Assembly: GCA_030685015.1 (NCBI GenBank)
Contig: JAUXWS010000043.1
Span: 62,001-126,000 of the forward strand
Length of the DNA stretch: 64,000 bases
Origin: a bacterium
GTDB taxonomy: Bacteria; CAIWAD01
Direction of reading: 5' to 3'
Position numbers and translations under genes: made by a program. Shown piece after piece: positions 55,006 to 62,602 of the stretch. Within the stretch, counting starts at the first letter, position 1; every line of letters begins with the position of its first letter. The notes under the pieces are model-generated. The model did no database searches. It saw only the letters and a program-made list of their open reading frames with translations, and was not told where the DNA came from.

Positions 55006-55905
55006 TCAGGTGGCGGAAGGGACGGATTTCATGGACGGCTCGGCGGAGGACTCCAGGTCCAGCATCTGGCCACCCCCCGGATAGGAGGAGGCAACGGCCC
55101 GTCGCAGGCCGGAGAGGAGGCTGAGCACGCGGCCCAGGCGGCGGACCTGCTGCTGGATGATCTCCAGCTTGTCGATCGCCTGTCCATCCCGGCCTTCCAG
55201 GTGCAGGGCGAGCAGTTCCGCCTGTCCGGAGATGATGGTCAGGGGATTGTTGATCTCGTGGTTCATGGCGGCCACCAGATCGGCGATGGCCTTCACCCGC
55301 TCACTCTCCACCAGCCGGGCCTGCATCTCGCGCAGGCGCGCGTTGCGGTCGCTCAGCTCCTGGTTGCTGAGGTGGAGGGCAGCCACCAGGTCCAGGTTCT
55401 TCAGAAGCAGGGCAATCTGCGTGCCCAGGATCTCCAGCACGCCGCTCTCCACCCGGGCGAAGGCATCCGCCCGGGAGTGGCCGAAACTGAGCACGCCCAC
55501 CAGCTCGTCACCCGCCACCAGAGGCAGTCCGATGTAGGAGCGCAGATCGTGCTGGTCGAGACCGCTGCGCCGGCGCAGGCTGGGGATGACGATGGGACGC
55601 CGCTGCTGTGCGATCCAGGCGGAGAGACCGAAGCCCATCTCGAAGCGGATCACATCGATGGGATTGACCTCGGCCTCGCCCACCCGATCGCGGCAGACCA
55701 GGCGGTGGCGGCCGGCGTCGTTCTGGAAGAGCGTGGCGCTTTCATAGGGCACGATGCGCCGCAACAGCTGGAACAGGGGCTGCAGGCTGTCCACCCCCGA
55801 GAGCGAGGCCTGCAGCAGGGAGGAAATCTGGCGCAGGACGGCAAGACCCTCGTCGCGACTGGCGCCGGCCTCGGGAGGAGCGGGACCTGTCGGCCTTTCA
55901 GCCAT
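55006..55905 (-). CDS. GAF-DHp sensor protein without ATPase domain
   Basis: 299 aa, soluble. GAF domain at about residues 40-175 (ESATLFQNDAGRHRLVCRDRVGEAEVN...YIGLPLVAGDELVGVLSFGHSRADAF). A helical linker follows, then a HisKA-like dimerisation segment with the phospho-acceptor sequence AAMNHEINNPLTIISGQAELL. The protein ends about 50 residues later, so the HATPase_c domain is absent, and no frameshifted ATPase remnant is evident downstream. It overlaps the next gene upstream (8 bp) in the motility-linked cluster. It may accept phosphate from another kinase or act as a scaffold. Confidence 0.8.
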   Translation of the reverse strand: MAERPTGPAPPEAGASRDEGLAVLRQISSLLQASLSGVDSLQPLFQLLRRIVPYESATLFQNDAGRHRLVCRDRVGEAEVNPIDVIRFEMGFGLSAWIAQQRRPIVIPSLRRRSGLDQHDLRSYIGLPLVAGDELVGVLSFGHSRADAFARVESGVLEILGTQIALLLKNLDLVAALHLSNQELSDRNARLREMQARLVESERVKAIADLVAAMNHEINNPLTIISGQAELLALHLEGRDGQAIDKLEIIQQQVRRLGRVLSLLSGLRRAVASSYPGGGQMLDLESSAEPSMKSVPSAT

Positions 55906-57307
55906 TGCCCACCCGCCCGGCCTGCTCACGCAACTCCAGATGCAGGCGCACTTCGTCAACGCCCAGGTTCAGCTCCTCGGCAATCTCCACGATGGACTTC
56001 CGCTCGTCCGCCAGCTGGTAGACGCGCTCCTCGATGGACGCTTCGCCGCGGGCCTGCCGCGTCTGGGTCGCGCCCTGTCCTTCGGCCTGGGCGGGCGTGG
56101 GCTCGCGCAAAATGGGGGCGCCCTCCTCCTGCATCACCTGCCCCAGCTCCTCACGCACACGCCGGGAGACCTCGGCGTACTCGGTCAGATCATCCTGCCG
56201 AGGCAACACCGGCGAGGGCCGGGGCGAGTCCGAGTTGAGGATGCGCTCGCGCACCAGGGCGTCCACCTTGCGGCGCAGGCGCAGCTCGGCGACCGCGAAG
56301 GCGACCAAACCCAGGACCGCGCCCATGAGCAGGCCCGGCACGATGGTCATGCTCCCCTTGCCGGCTTCCTTCTCTGGTTTACGATAAAGATCGGCCGGAC
56401 CCAGGCCGCCCCCCTGGCGCAACACGGCCAGGTAGAAGCTGAGATCCTCCTCCACCATCTCGCCGCCCGGCACGACTCCCTGGGCGTCGGGCGAGGCCAG
56501 GCGCGCCAGCAGCGGCTGCAACTGGGACTTCCATTTGGCATCGCCCGTCAAAGGCTCCAGGAGGGCCCTGGCCCGGTATTCGTCCCCCTTGCCCAGATAG
56601 GCCTGCGCCAGGAGAAAGCGGCCCCAGGGGTGGTTGGGATGGCGGGCCGCCACCTGCTCCAGATAGGCCATCGCCCCGGCGCTGTCGCCCAGTTGAAGCA
56701 GAAGCTCGCCCACCAGCAAGCGGCGACGCTCGTCGGCGGGCAGGCCATCAAGGCGTCGATCGGAAGCGGTCAACTCATCCTTGCCGGCTTTGGCGGGGGC
56801 TGGCGGCGGGCTGCCCGTCTCTTTGGAAGGCACTGGCGTAGACGGCCTGGGCTGGGCGGGTGCGACCGCGGCCGCTTCCTTGGCCGGCCCGCTCTTGGAC
56901 GCCTCACCCTTGTCACGGCCAAGCCCTCCCCGCGAATAGAAATCGAGGGCGATCTTGTAGGGCGTCTCATCCAGCGACATGTGCCGGACCCGGTCCATGC
57001 CCTGCGCCTGGATGCGCCATGTGAGCGAGTTGTCCGTCTTGCGCAGTTGGCTGGCATCCAACACGCCACCCGTGTTGATGGAGACCTTCTCCGCCATGCG
57101 GCGATTGATGTCCCCCTGGAGGATCAGGTCGACGTAGCCTTCCGCCAGATTTTCCGCCACTTGGTACTGGGTGGGTGCGGACAGGTCGAAGACGACGCGC
57201 ACAAAGGACTGGTGTGGGAACCAGCGCAGGCCCTCGAGCCAGGTCGCCCGCCCGGGGATGGTCAGCAACAGGATGGCCAACAGCCAGGCGGCCAGTTTGG
57301 AATTCAT
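55898..57307 (-). CDS. AMIN-like/TPR membrane protein with C-terminal HTH-like segment
   Basis: 469 aa. Signal peptide or N-terminal TM at residues 1-21. Beta-rich AMIN-like region (QSFVRVVFDLSAPTQYQVAENLAEGYVDLILQGDINRRM) at about 30-130. A Pro/Ala linker, then TPR-like helices at about 190-255 (RRLLVGELLLQLGDSAGAMAYLEQVAARHPNHPWGRFLLAQAYLGKG). A transmembrane helix near 325-345. The C-terminus ends with EERVYQLADERKSIVEIAEELNLGVDEVRLHLELR, an HTH-like segment seen in proteins next to flagellar genes. The topology suggests the last part is cytoplasmic. Role unknown. Confidence 0.72.
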   Translation of the reverse strand: MNSKLAAWLLAILLLTIPGRATWLEGLRWFPHQSFVRVVFDLSAPTQYQVAENLAEGYVDLILQGDINRRMAEKVSINTGGVLDASQLRKTDNSLTWRIQAQGMDRVRHMSLDETPYKIALDFYSRGGLGRDKGEASKSGPAKEAAAVAPAQPRPSTPVPSKETGSPPPAPAKAGKDELTASDRRLDGLPADERRRLLVGELLLQLGDSAGAMAYLEQVAARHPNHPWGRFLLAQAYLGKGDEYRARALLEPLTGDAKWKSQLQPLLARLASPDAQGVVPGGEMVEEDLSFYLAVLRQGGGLGPADLYRKPEKEAGKGSMTIVPGLLMGAVLGLVAFAVAELRLRRKVDALVRERILNSDSPRPSPVLPRQDDLTEYAEVSRRVREELGQVMQEEGAPILREPTPAQAEGQGATQTRQARGEASIEERVYQLADERKSIVEIAEELNLGVDEVRLHLELREQAGRVGNG

Positions 57308-58566
57308 GGGTGGGCTACCTCCGGATCCGGGCTCGGCGGCTGCGCGGAGCTTTCCTCCAGCTTCGCGTCCGTCCCGCCGGGTTCGATGTCAAGCATGTCC
57401 GTCTCGCCCAGGTAGCGTACCCGGCGCACGACACTGACCTGCTCCAGCTTGTGGGCGACCGCCTCGATCTGGCGGGCGCTGCGCTCCGCCGTGTCGATGC
57501 GTTGCAGGATCTCCGGCGTGGCCAGGCCCTCCAACTCCCGGCGCAGGAGGAAGAGGTTGCCGACAATGGCCGTCAGCGGATTGTTGATCTCGTGGTTGAC
57601 CGTGACGGCGGCCAGCATGACCGCCTTGAGCGTTTCCGCCTCACGGGCCTGCTCCTCCAGGCGACGCCGCTCGGTCAGATCGCGCAGAATGATCATGCAG
57701 GTGGCCTCGCTGGGGTGGGTCGGCGCCAGCGGACTGAGGGAAAGCTGGGCCAGGACCGGTCCCAGGCCGGGCAAGGCGGGATTGCAGAGGTCCAGCTCGA
57801 GCAGGGCCCGCTCCCGCCGCTGGATGCCTCCCAGCAGGGCGGACCCGCCCTCGCCCGTTCTCGCGAAGTCCGGCAGGCACCGGCCCACCAGGCGCTCACG
57901 GGGCTCGCCCAGCCACTGCGTGCGGGCGTTGGCGTAGGTGATCCGCCCCTCGTCGTCCACCAGCAGGATCAAGTCGCTGGCGCTGTCGATCATCTCCTGC
58001 AGCTGGCGCCGGCTGTCCTCGAGATGCTCCACCAGGCGGGCGTTCTCGAGGGCGGTGGCCGCCTGGCCGGCGGCAAAGGCCAGCAGGTCCATCTGGTGAC
58101 TGGTGAGGTCCTCGTCCAGCTGCGGCGACCGGACCAGCAGCACGCCAATGCCCGTTCCCATCACGATGAGGGGAATGAGCAGATCGCTGCAATCGGGGGA
58201 GGCGTCATCCAGGCGGGGCACGGAGATGGGTCGTTGCTCGTCCAGCACCCAGCGCGTGATGCCATCCTCCTGGAGGGAGTGCAGCGTGTGGCGCAGGCCC
58301 AGGGAGGGATCGCCCACCGCCACCAGGTCTTCGCCCTGCAACAGGAAGAGGCCCGTCTCCGGCGCCGGCAGGACATGGCCCAGGATGTCGGTCAGCCCGG
58401 CGAGGATCTCCTCGGGCGAGGCGGAACTGCGGATGGTGCGGGCCAGGGCCTGGATCTCGCGCAACTCGTCCAGGCTTTCCCGCAGCTGCCGGACCTTCTC
58501 CTCGAGCAGGCGGAACTCCTCCCCCAGATCGCCGCCCGGCGCACCGTCGCGGAGTGCCTCAGACAT
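57304..58566 (-). CDS. GAF-PAS-DHp sensor protein without ATPase domain
   Basis: About 420 aa (ATG at 58566; 58569 also possible). A coiled N-terminus, GAF domain at about 30-170, PAS domain at about 185-300 (MIDSASDLILLVDDEGRITYANARTQWLGEPRERLVGRCLPDF...ILRDLTERRRLEEQ), then a HisKA-like segment with AAVTVNHEINNPLTAIVGNLFLL. As in the neighbouring sensor at 55006, the chain ends about 100 residues later with no HATPase_c. The shared NHEINNPLT core shows the two are related. Start overlaps the HDOD gene. Confidence 0.82.
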   Translation of the reverse strand: MSEALRDGAPGGDLGEEFRLLEEKVRQLRESLDELREIQALARTIRSSASPEEILAGLTDILGHVLPAPETGLFLLQGEDLVAVGDPSLGLRHTLHSLQEDGITRWVLDEQRPISVPRLDDASPDCSDLLIPLIVMGTGIGVLLVRSPQLDEDLTSHQMDLLAFAAGQAATALENARLVEHLEDSRRQLQEMIDSASDLILLVDDEGRITYANARTQWLGEPRERLVGRCLPDFARTGEGGSALLGGIQRRERALLELDLCNPALPGLGPVLAQLSLSPLAPTHPSEATCMIILRDLTERRRLEEQAREAETLKAVMLAAVTVNHEINNPLTAIVGNLFLLRRELEGLATPEILQRIDTAERSARQIEAVAHKLEQVSVVRRVRYLGETDMLDIEPGGTDAKLEESSAQPPSPDPEVAHP

Positions 58567-59479
58567 CATGGCCCACCTCGCTGTCCGGCAGGGGACGGCC
58601 CAGGACCAGGCCGCGGAAGGTCTCCGCCCGCTGCAGCTCGGCCTGGAACTGTTCCAAGTACCAGACCAGGTCGGTCTCGCCGCGGGAGTTGCGCCGCAGG
58701 CCCAGGACATCGGCCGCCCCCTCCTCCACGCCGCCCAGCCGGCCCTCTTGATGAGGATTGCGGCTGCTGCGGTGGGCCATGTACTCCGCCACGTGCAGAA
58801 TGCAGGTGAGGGGACTGCGCTCCTCCTGCCGCATGGGCATGTGATGCCAGTGGATGGCGTCGCAGATGGCCTCGGGCAGATTCCAGTGTCGACAGAGGGT
58901 GCCGCCGATCTCGGCGTGGCTCATGCCCAGCAGCTCGTGCTCGATGGTCCAGAGGGGCTGGTCGCTCCCCGCCAGCGCTTCCTGGATGCGCTGGAACTCC
59001 TCGGGCAGGTAGCGGGCCACGACCAAGCGACCGATGTCGTGCAACAGGCCCGCCACGAAGGCCTCGCCCACCGTGCGGTTGTGGGCCGTGCGCTGCAGCA
59101 TGCGCGAGGCGACGGCCGTGGACACGCTGTGCTCCCAGAAGTCGCCCATGCCCCCGTCGCCCTCGTGGCTGAGGTTGATCCGCTCCACCAGGCTGGCCGA
59201 GACGGCCAGGTCGCGCACCGTGTTGAAGCCCAGCACGACAATGGCCAGGTTGATGGTGCCGATGCGCCGGGGGAAGCCGTAGTAGGCGCTGTTGGCCATC
59301 TTCAGCATGCGGGCTGTGAGGGCGGGGTCGCCCGCGATGAGGCGGGCCAGCGTGGCGGCGTTGGTGCGCGGATTGTCCACCAGCTGGATGATCTTGGCCA
59401 CCACGGTGGGCAGGGTGGGCAGATCGTGGATGCCCTGCGCGATCCGGCGGATGCGGCCTATGTTGGCGGTCACGGTCAT
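58559..59479 (-). CDS. HDOD-domain protein
   Basis: 306 aa. HDOD domain over about residues 12-230 (IHDLPTLPTVVAKIIQLVDNPRTNAATLARLIAGDPALTARMLKMANSAYYGFPRRIGTINLAIVVLGFNTVRDLAVSASL). The partial HD motif GLLHDIGRLVVARY is retained. HDOD proteins act in signalling and often affect motility. ATG shares a base with the stop of the upstream small gene. Likely soluble. Confidence 0.9.
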   Translation of the reverse strand: MTVTANIGRIRRIAQGIHDLPTLPTVVAKIIQLVDNPRTNAATLARLIAGDPALTARMLKMANSAYYGFPRRIGTINLAIVVLGFNTVRDLAVSASLVERINLSHEGDGGMGDFWEHSVSTAVASRMLQRTAHNRTVGEAFVAGLLHDIGRLVVARYLPEEFQRIQEALAGSDQPLWTIEHELLGMSHAEIGGTLCRHWNLPEAICDAIHWHHMPMRQEERSPLTCILHVAEYMAHRSSRNPHQEGRLGGVEEGAADVLGLRRNSRGETDLVWYLEQFQAELQRAETFRGLVLGRPLPDSEVGHDV

Positions 59480-59835
59480 CAGACGCGCAGGTCCAGATGC
59501 TGCCCCGTCTCCGGTGAAGCTGTCTTGCCGCGCCGCCGCACCACCTCCGCCTCCTCCCCGCTTGCGGCCTCCCGGCCGCGGATGTCCAGGCGATCCACCG
59601 GTTCCAGGGGCGCCGCCTCCGCCACCGGCGGCTCCATCGCCGGCCCGGCCCGGTCGGCCTCCTCCTGCTGACGGGCAAGTTCCTCTTCGAAACGGCGGCT
59701 CTCGCGGCCGTCGACGGGAGGCCGCTCTTGATCAGCCGGCGCCTCGCGGCGGATCCCCTGCCGCACCCGCGGACGCTGTCCGCCGTCGATGGGCGCCACT
59801 CGGCGCTCCGTCTCCTGTCGCCGGATCGTGTTCAT
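59479..59835 (-). CDS. Small unknown protein in fliA operon
   Basis: 118 aa, hydrophilic, rich in Glu, Arg, Pro and Ala, probably disordered (RQETERRVAPIDGGQRPRVRQGIRREAPADQERPP). The C-terminus ends GKTASPETGQHLDLRV. Predicted coding because its start lies 1 bp after the fliA stop and its stop overlaps the HDOD start. No family recognised. Confidence 0.6.
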   Translation of the reverse strand: MNTIRRQETERRVAPIDGGQRPRVRQGIRREAPADQERPPVDGRESRRFEEELARQQEEADRAGPAMEPPVAEAAPLEPVDRLDIRGREAASGEEAEVVRRRGKTASPETGQHLDLRV

Positions 59836-59836
59836 C

Positions 59837-60598
59837 TCACATGCTTATCAGCCGTCGGATGTGCTGCTTCATGCTCATGATGATCTTGGTGTGGATCTGG
59901 CTGACCCGGCTCTCGGAGATGTCGAGCACCTTGCCGATTTCCTTGAGGGTCAGTTCCTCGTAATAGTACAGCGCGATGACCAGCTTGTCCTGTTCCGGCA
60001 GGCGGTTGATCAGCTCGATCAGGAGGGTGCGGATCTCCTTGCGCTCCATCAACTCCAGCGGGCTGTCGTTGGCGGAGTCGGCCACCAGGTCGTACAAGTT
60101 GCTGCTTTGGTCGCCGTCCCCCGAGAGAGGCCGGTCGAAGGAGAGCAGGGTGGTGGCGCTCACATCGTCCACCAGCTTGTGGTACTCGGCCAGGGAGAGG
60201 TCCATGCGATGGGCGATCTCCTCATCGGTGGGCAGACGGCCCATCTCGTTCTCGAGGAGCGAGATCGTGTTCTCCAGCAGCTTCTCCTTCGAGCGGATGG
60301 ACCGCGGCACCCAGTCGAAATCCCGCAGGCCGTCCAGGATGGAGCCGCGGATGCGCGGAATGGCGTAGGTCTCGAACTTGAAGCCGAAGTCCGGATTGAA
60401 GTTCTCCACCGAGTTGATCAGGCCCATGATGCCGGAGCCCACCAGGTCGTCCAGGTGGACGGAATGGGGCAGGGACATCTTCATGCGGCCGGCCACCTGT
60501 TTGACCACGGGCAGGTAGGCCACCAGCAAGGCCTCCTTGTTGCCCGCGCTGGGATCCTTGCGGTAGGCGTCCCACAATTGATCGGCCTGGATTCCCAT
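59837..60598 (-). CDS. fliA: RNA polymerase sigma factor FliA/WhiG family (sigma-28)
   Basis: 253 aa. Region 2 (LVAYLPVVKQVAGRMKMSLPHSVHLDDLVGSGIMGLINSVENFNPDFGFKFETYAIPRIRGSILDGLRDFDWVPRSIR) matches FliA. Region 3 is reduced but present, and region 4 ends with LTLKEIGKVLDISESRVSQIHTKIIMSMKQHIRRL. It directs late flagellar and chemotaxis genes. An AGGGGG site sits 8-9 bp before the ATG. Before the IS insertion the gene would have followed the small gene after flhG by about 38 bp; now 1.6 kb of IS separates them. Confidence 0.95.
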   Translation of the reverse strand: MGIQADQLWDAYRKDPSAGNKEALLVAYLPVVKQVAGRMKMSLPHSVHLDDLVGSGIMGLINSVENFNPDFGFKFETYAIPRIRGSILDGLRDFDWVPRSIRSKEKLLENTISLLENEMGRLPTDEEIAHRMDLSLAEYHKLVDDVSATTLLSFDRPLSGDGDQSSNLYDLVADSANDSPLELMERKEIRTLLIELINRLPEQDKLVIALYYYEELTLKEIGKVLDISESRVSQIHTKIIMSMKQHIRRLISM

Positions 60599-60636
60599 GC
60601 CCGCTTCCCCCTATGGCCCCCGTCGGGGACTTCCTG

Positions 60637-60639
60637 TCA
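60637..60639. repeat. Possible target-site duplication (left copy)
   Basis: TCA directly outside the left end of the IS, repeated at 62216-62218 outside the right end. Three bases alone are weak evidence. Supporting it, the right copy is the complement of the TGA stop of the interrupted operon gene. Confidence 0.45.
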
Positions 60640-60659
60640 GAGCTTGTGAATCAATTGCG
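60640..60659 (+). repeat. IS left terminal inverted repeat
   Basis: Starts GAGCTTGTGAA. Aligned with the right end read inward (62215 down to 62196, starting GAGTCTGTGAA) it matches at 12 of 20 positions, including the TGTGAA core. Confidence 0.6.
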
Positions 60660-60808
60660 ACCCCCGATCCTGCTCCTCGATCGCGTGGTGGATCGCAGCA
60701 GCCACATCACGACGTTGCGTCCCTTATGTGATCACCTGGTGCTCCTCTTGCGTCATGGTCCAGGCAGACGTGTGCCCCGGCTGTGCTTCCATCACAGGAT
60801 GCCTGACT

Positions 60809-62152
60809 TCAAGCGGCCTGGAGGGCAATCTCCCGTCTGAGGTTGTGCGCCAATGCATACCACAACAACACGGCGAGTGCCTTCAATCGACCGCGTACCC
60901 TGAATTGCCACAGGCCGCGGTTGCGCGCCTGCGCATTGACGCACTCCGCCGTCGCCGCACGCTCCTTGTAGAGATCCTTGCCTTCCTCGCTCCCCATCCG
61001 CATCCGCCAAGCCGCCACGGCGGGCGTGTCCGTGCGGTGCGCACGGTAGCGATCCCGTTGTGGATCCTTCGGCCGGGGAACTGGTGCGTAGACCGTCGTG
61101 CCCCGCCCGTCCAACACGTCGATCTGACCCAGATGGGTGTAGCCGCCGTCCACCAGCCAGGCCGTCGGACGCACACCATGCTGGACGCTCACCTGCTCGA
61201 CCATGGGTTCCAGTCGACCCATGTCGCTGCCCGTCATCACCACGTCCACACCCACAATCACCTGCGTGGCCGTGTCGGTGGCCAATTGCGCATTGTAGGC
61301 CGGACGAAAGCCACCATCCGCCATCTTCATCACATGCGCGTCCACATCCGTCGTCGATGCCCGCGGCTCATGTTCCTTCGGCTGGGGTGATCCGGGCTTC
61401 GACCCGCCCCGCTTCCGTGACGGGCGGGGTGAGCGCTGCTCCAACTCCTGCAAGGCCGTCAGCGCCGACTGCACCCGCGCCTCCCGTTCCCGCGCCGCAC
61501 GCTCCCGCGCCGCTTGACTGCGGGTCCGACTGGCGGCCGGATCCGCCTCCACCTCCTGCTTCAATGCCGCCACCTGCGCGTGCGCCTGACGAAGATGCTC
61601 CTTCAGCGTCTCCCGGCGACGAAAGCTGCTCGCCCCTGCCGATGCCCGGATCCGCATCCCGTCCTGCGCCACCCGCTCCATCCGCACAAGCCCCTTGTGC
61701 ACCAACACCGCCACATGGCGGGCCAACAGCTCATCCAGCATGTCGGGATGGCCCACCCGGAAATCCGACAGCGTGTGGTGATTCACGCCCACGCCACCGC
61801 ACATCCACCGGTAGGCATCGTGGCTTACGCACAGCCGCGCAAGCTCGCGGGCCGAACCGATCCCGTCCAGCGTGGCCAACAGCCAAAGCCCCAAGAGGAT
61901 CGCCGGGTCGATCGGGCTCCGGCCGCTCCCCCCTTCCACGGTCTGGATGCCCGCGTAGAAGCGCGACAGATCCTGCGCCTCCACGAAGGCCCAGACGGCG
62001 CGCGCCTGATGATCCCGGCCAAGGGTCGCATCCAGCTCGCAGGGTCGAAGCTCAAGCTGGTTGCGAATCGCCCGCTGCACGCGAAGCACACGCCCAAGAG
62101 TCGGATCCGGCAACGCCGGATCGTGCAGATGAGGGGAGTCAATCGGGTGCAT
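60809..62152 (-). CDS. IS1182-family transposase
   Basis: 447 aa from the ATG at 62152 (an upstream GTG/TTG extension to 62209 exists). DUF772-type N-terminal domain (IDPAILLGLWLLATLDGIGSARELARLCVSHDAYRWMCGGVGVNHHTLSDFRVGHPDMLDELL). A basic coiled segment follows. The DDE core has Asp in YNAQLATDTATQVIVGVDV, Asp in WLVDGGYTHLGQ, and Glu in ATAECVNAQARNRGLWQFRVRGRLKALAVLLWYALAHNLRR. Complete, apparently functional. Confidence 0.93.
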   Translation of the reverse strand: MHPIDSPHLHDPALPDPTLGRVLRVQRAIRNQLELRPCELDATLGRDHQARAVWAFVEAQDLSRFYAGIQTVEGGSGRSPIDPAILLGLWLLATLDGIGSARELARLCVSHDAYRWMCGGVGVNHHTLSDFRVGHPDMLDELLARHVAVLVHKGLVRMERVAQDGMRIRASAGASSFRRRETLKEHLRQAHAQVAALKQEVEADPAASRTRSQAARERAAREREARVQSALTALQELEQRSPRPSRKRGGSKPGSPQPKEHEPRASTTDVDAHVMKMADGGFRPAYNAQLATDTATQVIVGVDVVMTGSDMGRLEPMVEQVSVQHGVRPTAWLVDGGYTHLGQIDVLDGRGTTVYAPVPRPKDPQRDRYRAHRTDTPAVAAWRMRMGSEEGKDLYKERAATAECVNAQARNRGLWQFRVRGRLKALAVLLWYALAHNLRREIALQAA

Positions 62153-62195
62153 TAAGTACCTCCACGCTGGGCTTGTGTCACACAATAACTCAGTG

Positions 62196-62215
62196 GGAGG
62201 TTTTTTCACAGACTC
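62196..62215 (-). repeat. IS right terminal inverted repeat
   Basis: Read inward on the minus strand it begins GAGTCTGTGAAAAAAC. Pairs imperfectly (12 of 20) with 60640-60659. The possible TCA duplication is at 62216-62218. Confidence 0.6.
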
Positions 62216-62602
62216 TCAGTTGTCGGCCTTCTGCTCCGCGGCGCCCGCCTCGGCCGCCGGCGCGGCCGTGCGCCGCTCCTCGAGGACTTCCATCAGATCG
62301 CCCATTTGATCCCGCCGGCTGCGCCGCTCCTGCAGGATGCGCTGCTCGGACTCGCGGGCCCGATTGAGGTTGGCGTGAAGCTCTTGTTCACGCTGATGAT
62401 AAAGGTGGTACTTCCAGCCCACGCGGATCGTCCCACCCGTCAGGCTGACGACCAGCCAGACGAAGAAGGCCCGGTACATGGCCGTCCAGAGGGGCAGCTC
62501 GGCACCCAACCCCATCAGGAAGGCCCCAAGAAAGACCAGCACGCTCACCTTGGTGAAGATGAGGTCGCCGGAGGAGTTCGCACTCGCGGATTTGGCACTC
62601 AT
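62216..62602 (-). CDS. Small membrane coiled-coil protein between flhG and fliA
   Basis: 128 aa from the ATG at 62602, which overlaps the flhG stop (ATGA). Two hydrophobic helices lie at about residues 15-37 and 41-60 (LIFTKVSVLVFLGAFLMGLGA; TAMYRAFFVWLVVSLTGGTIRVG). A charged coiled coil follows (YHQREQELHANLNRARESEQRILQERRSRRDQMGDLMEVLEERR), ending in an Ala/Glu tail. Function unknown; likely inner-membrane. Its TGA is the right copy of the possible IS target duplication, so the protein appears intact despite the insertion. Confidence 0.75.
   Translation of the reverse strand: MSAKSASANSSGDLIFTKVSVLVFLGAFLMGLGAELPLWTAMYRAFFVWLVVSLTGGTIRVGWKYHLYHQREQELHANLNRARESEQRILQERRSRRDQMGDLMEVLEERRTAAPAAEAGAAEQKADN

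Larger units (their letters stand above)
60640..62215 (-). mobile_element. IS1182-like insertion sequence, about 1576 bp
   Basis: Contains one intact transposase gene (60809-62152) bounded by imperfect inverted repeats at 60640-60659 and 62196-62215 and a possible TCA duplication. It sits inside the flhF-flhG-ORF-fliA operon, exactly after the stop codon of the ORF at 62216. The 169 bp between the transposase stop and the left end (60640-60808) carry no gene I can support. The transposase is oriented with the operon, so read-through might still reach fliA. Intact frame and ends suggest a recent insertion. Confidence 0.82.

Noticed and set aside
60764-60779. Sigma-54-like sequence on the minus strand inside the IS tail
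   Set aside because: Spacing between GG and GC is off by one and it lies within the mobile element.
60613-60840. 75-codon + strand frame between fliA and the transposase
   Set aside because: It crosses the left IS end and overlaps the transposase stop; no ribosome site and no recognisable domain.
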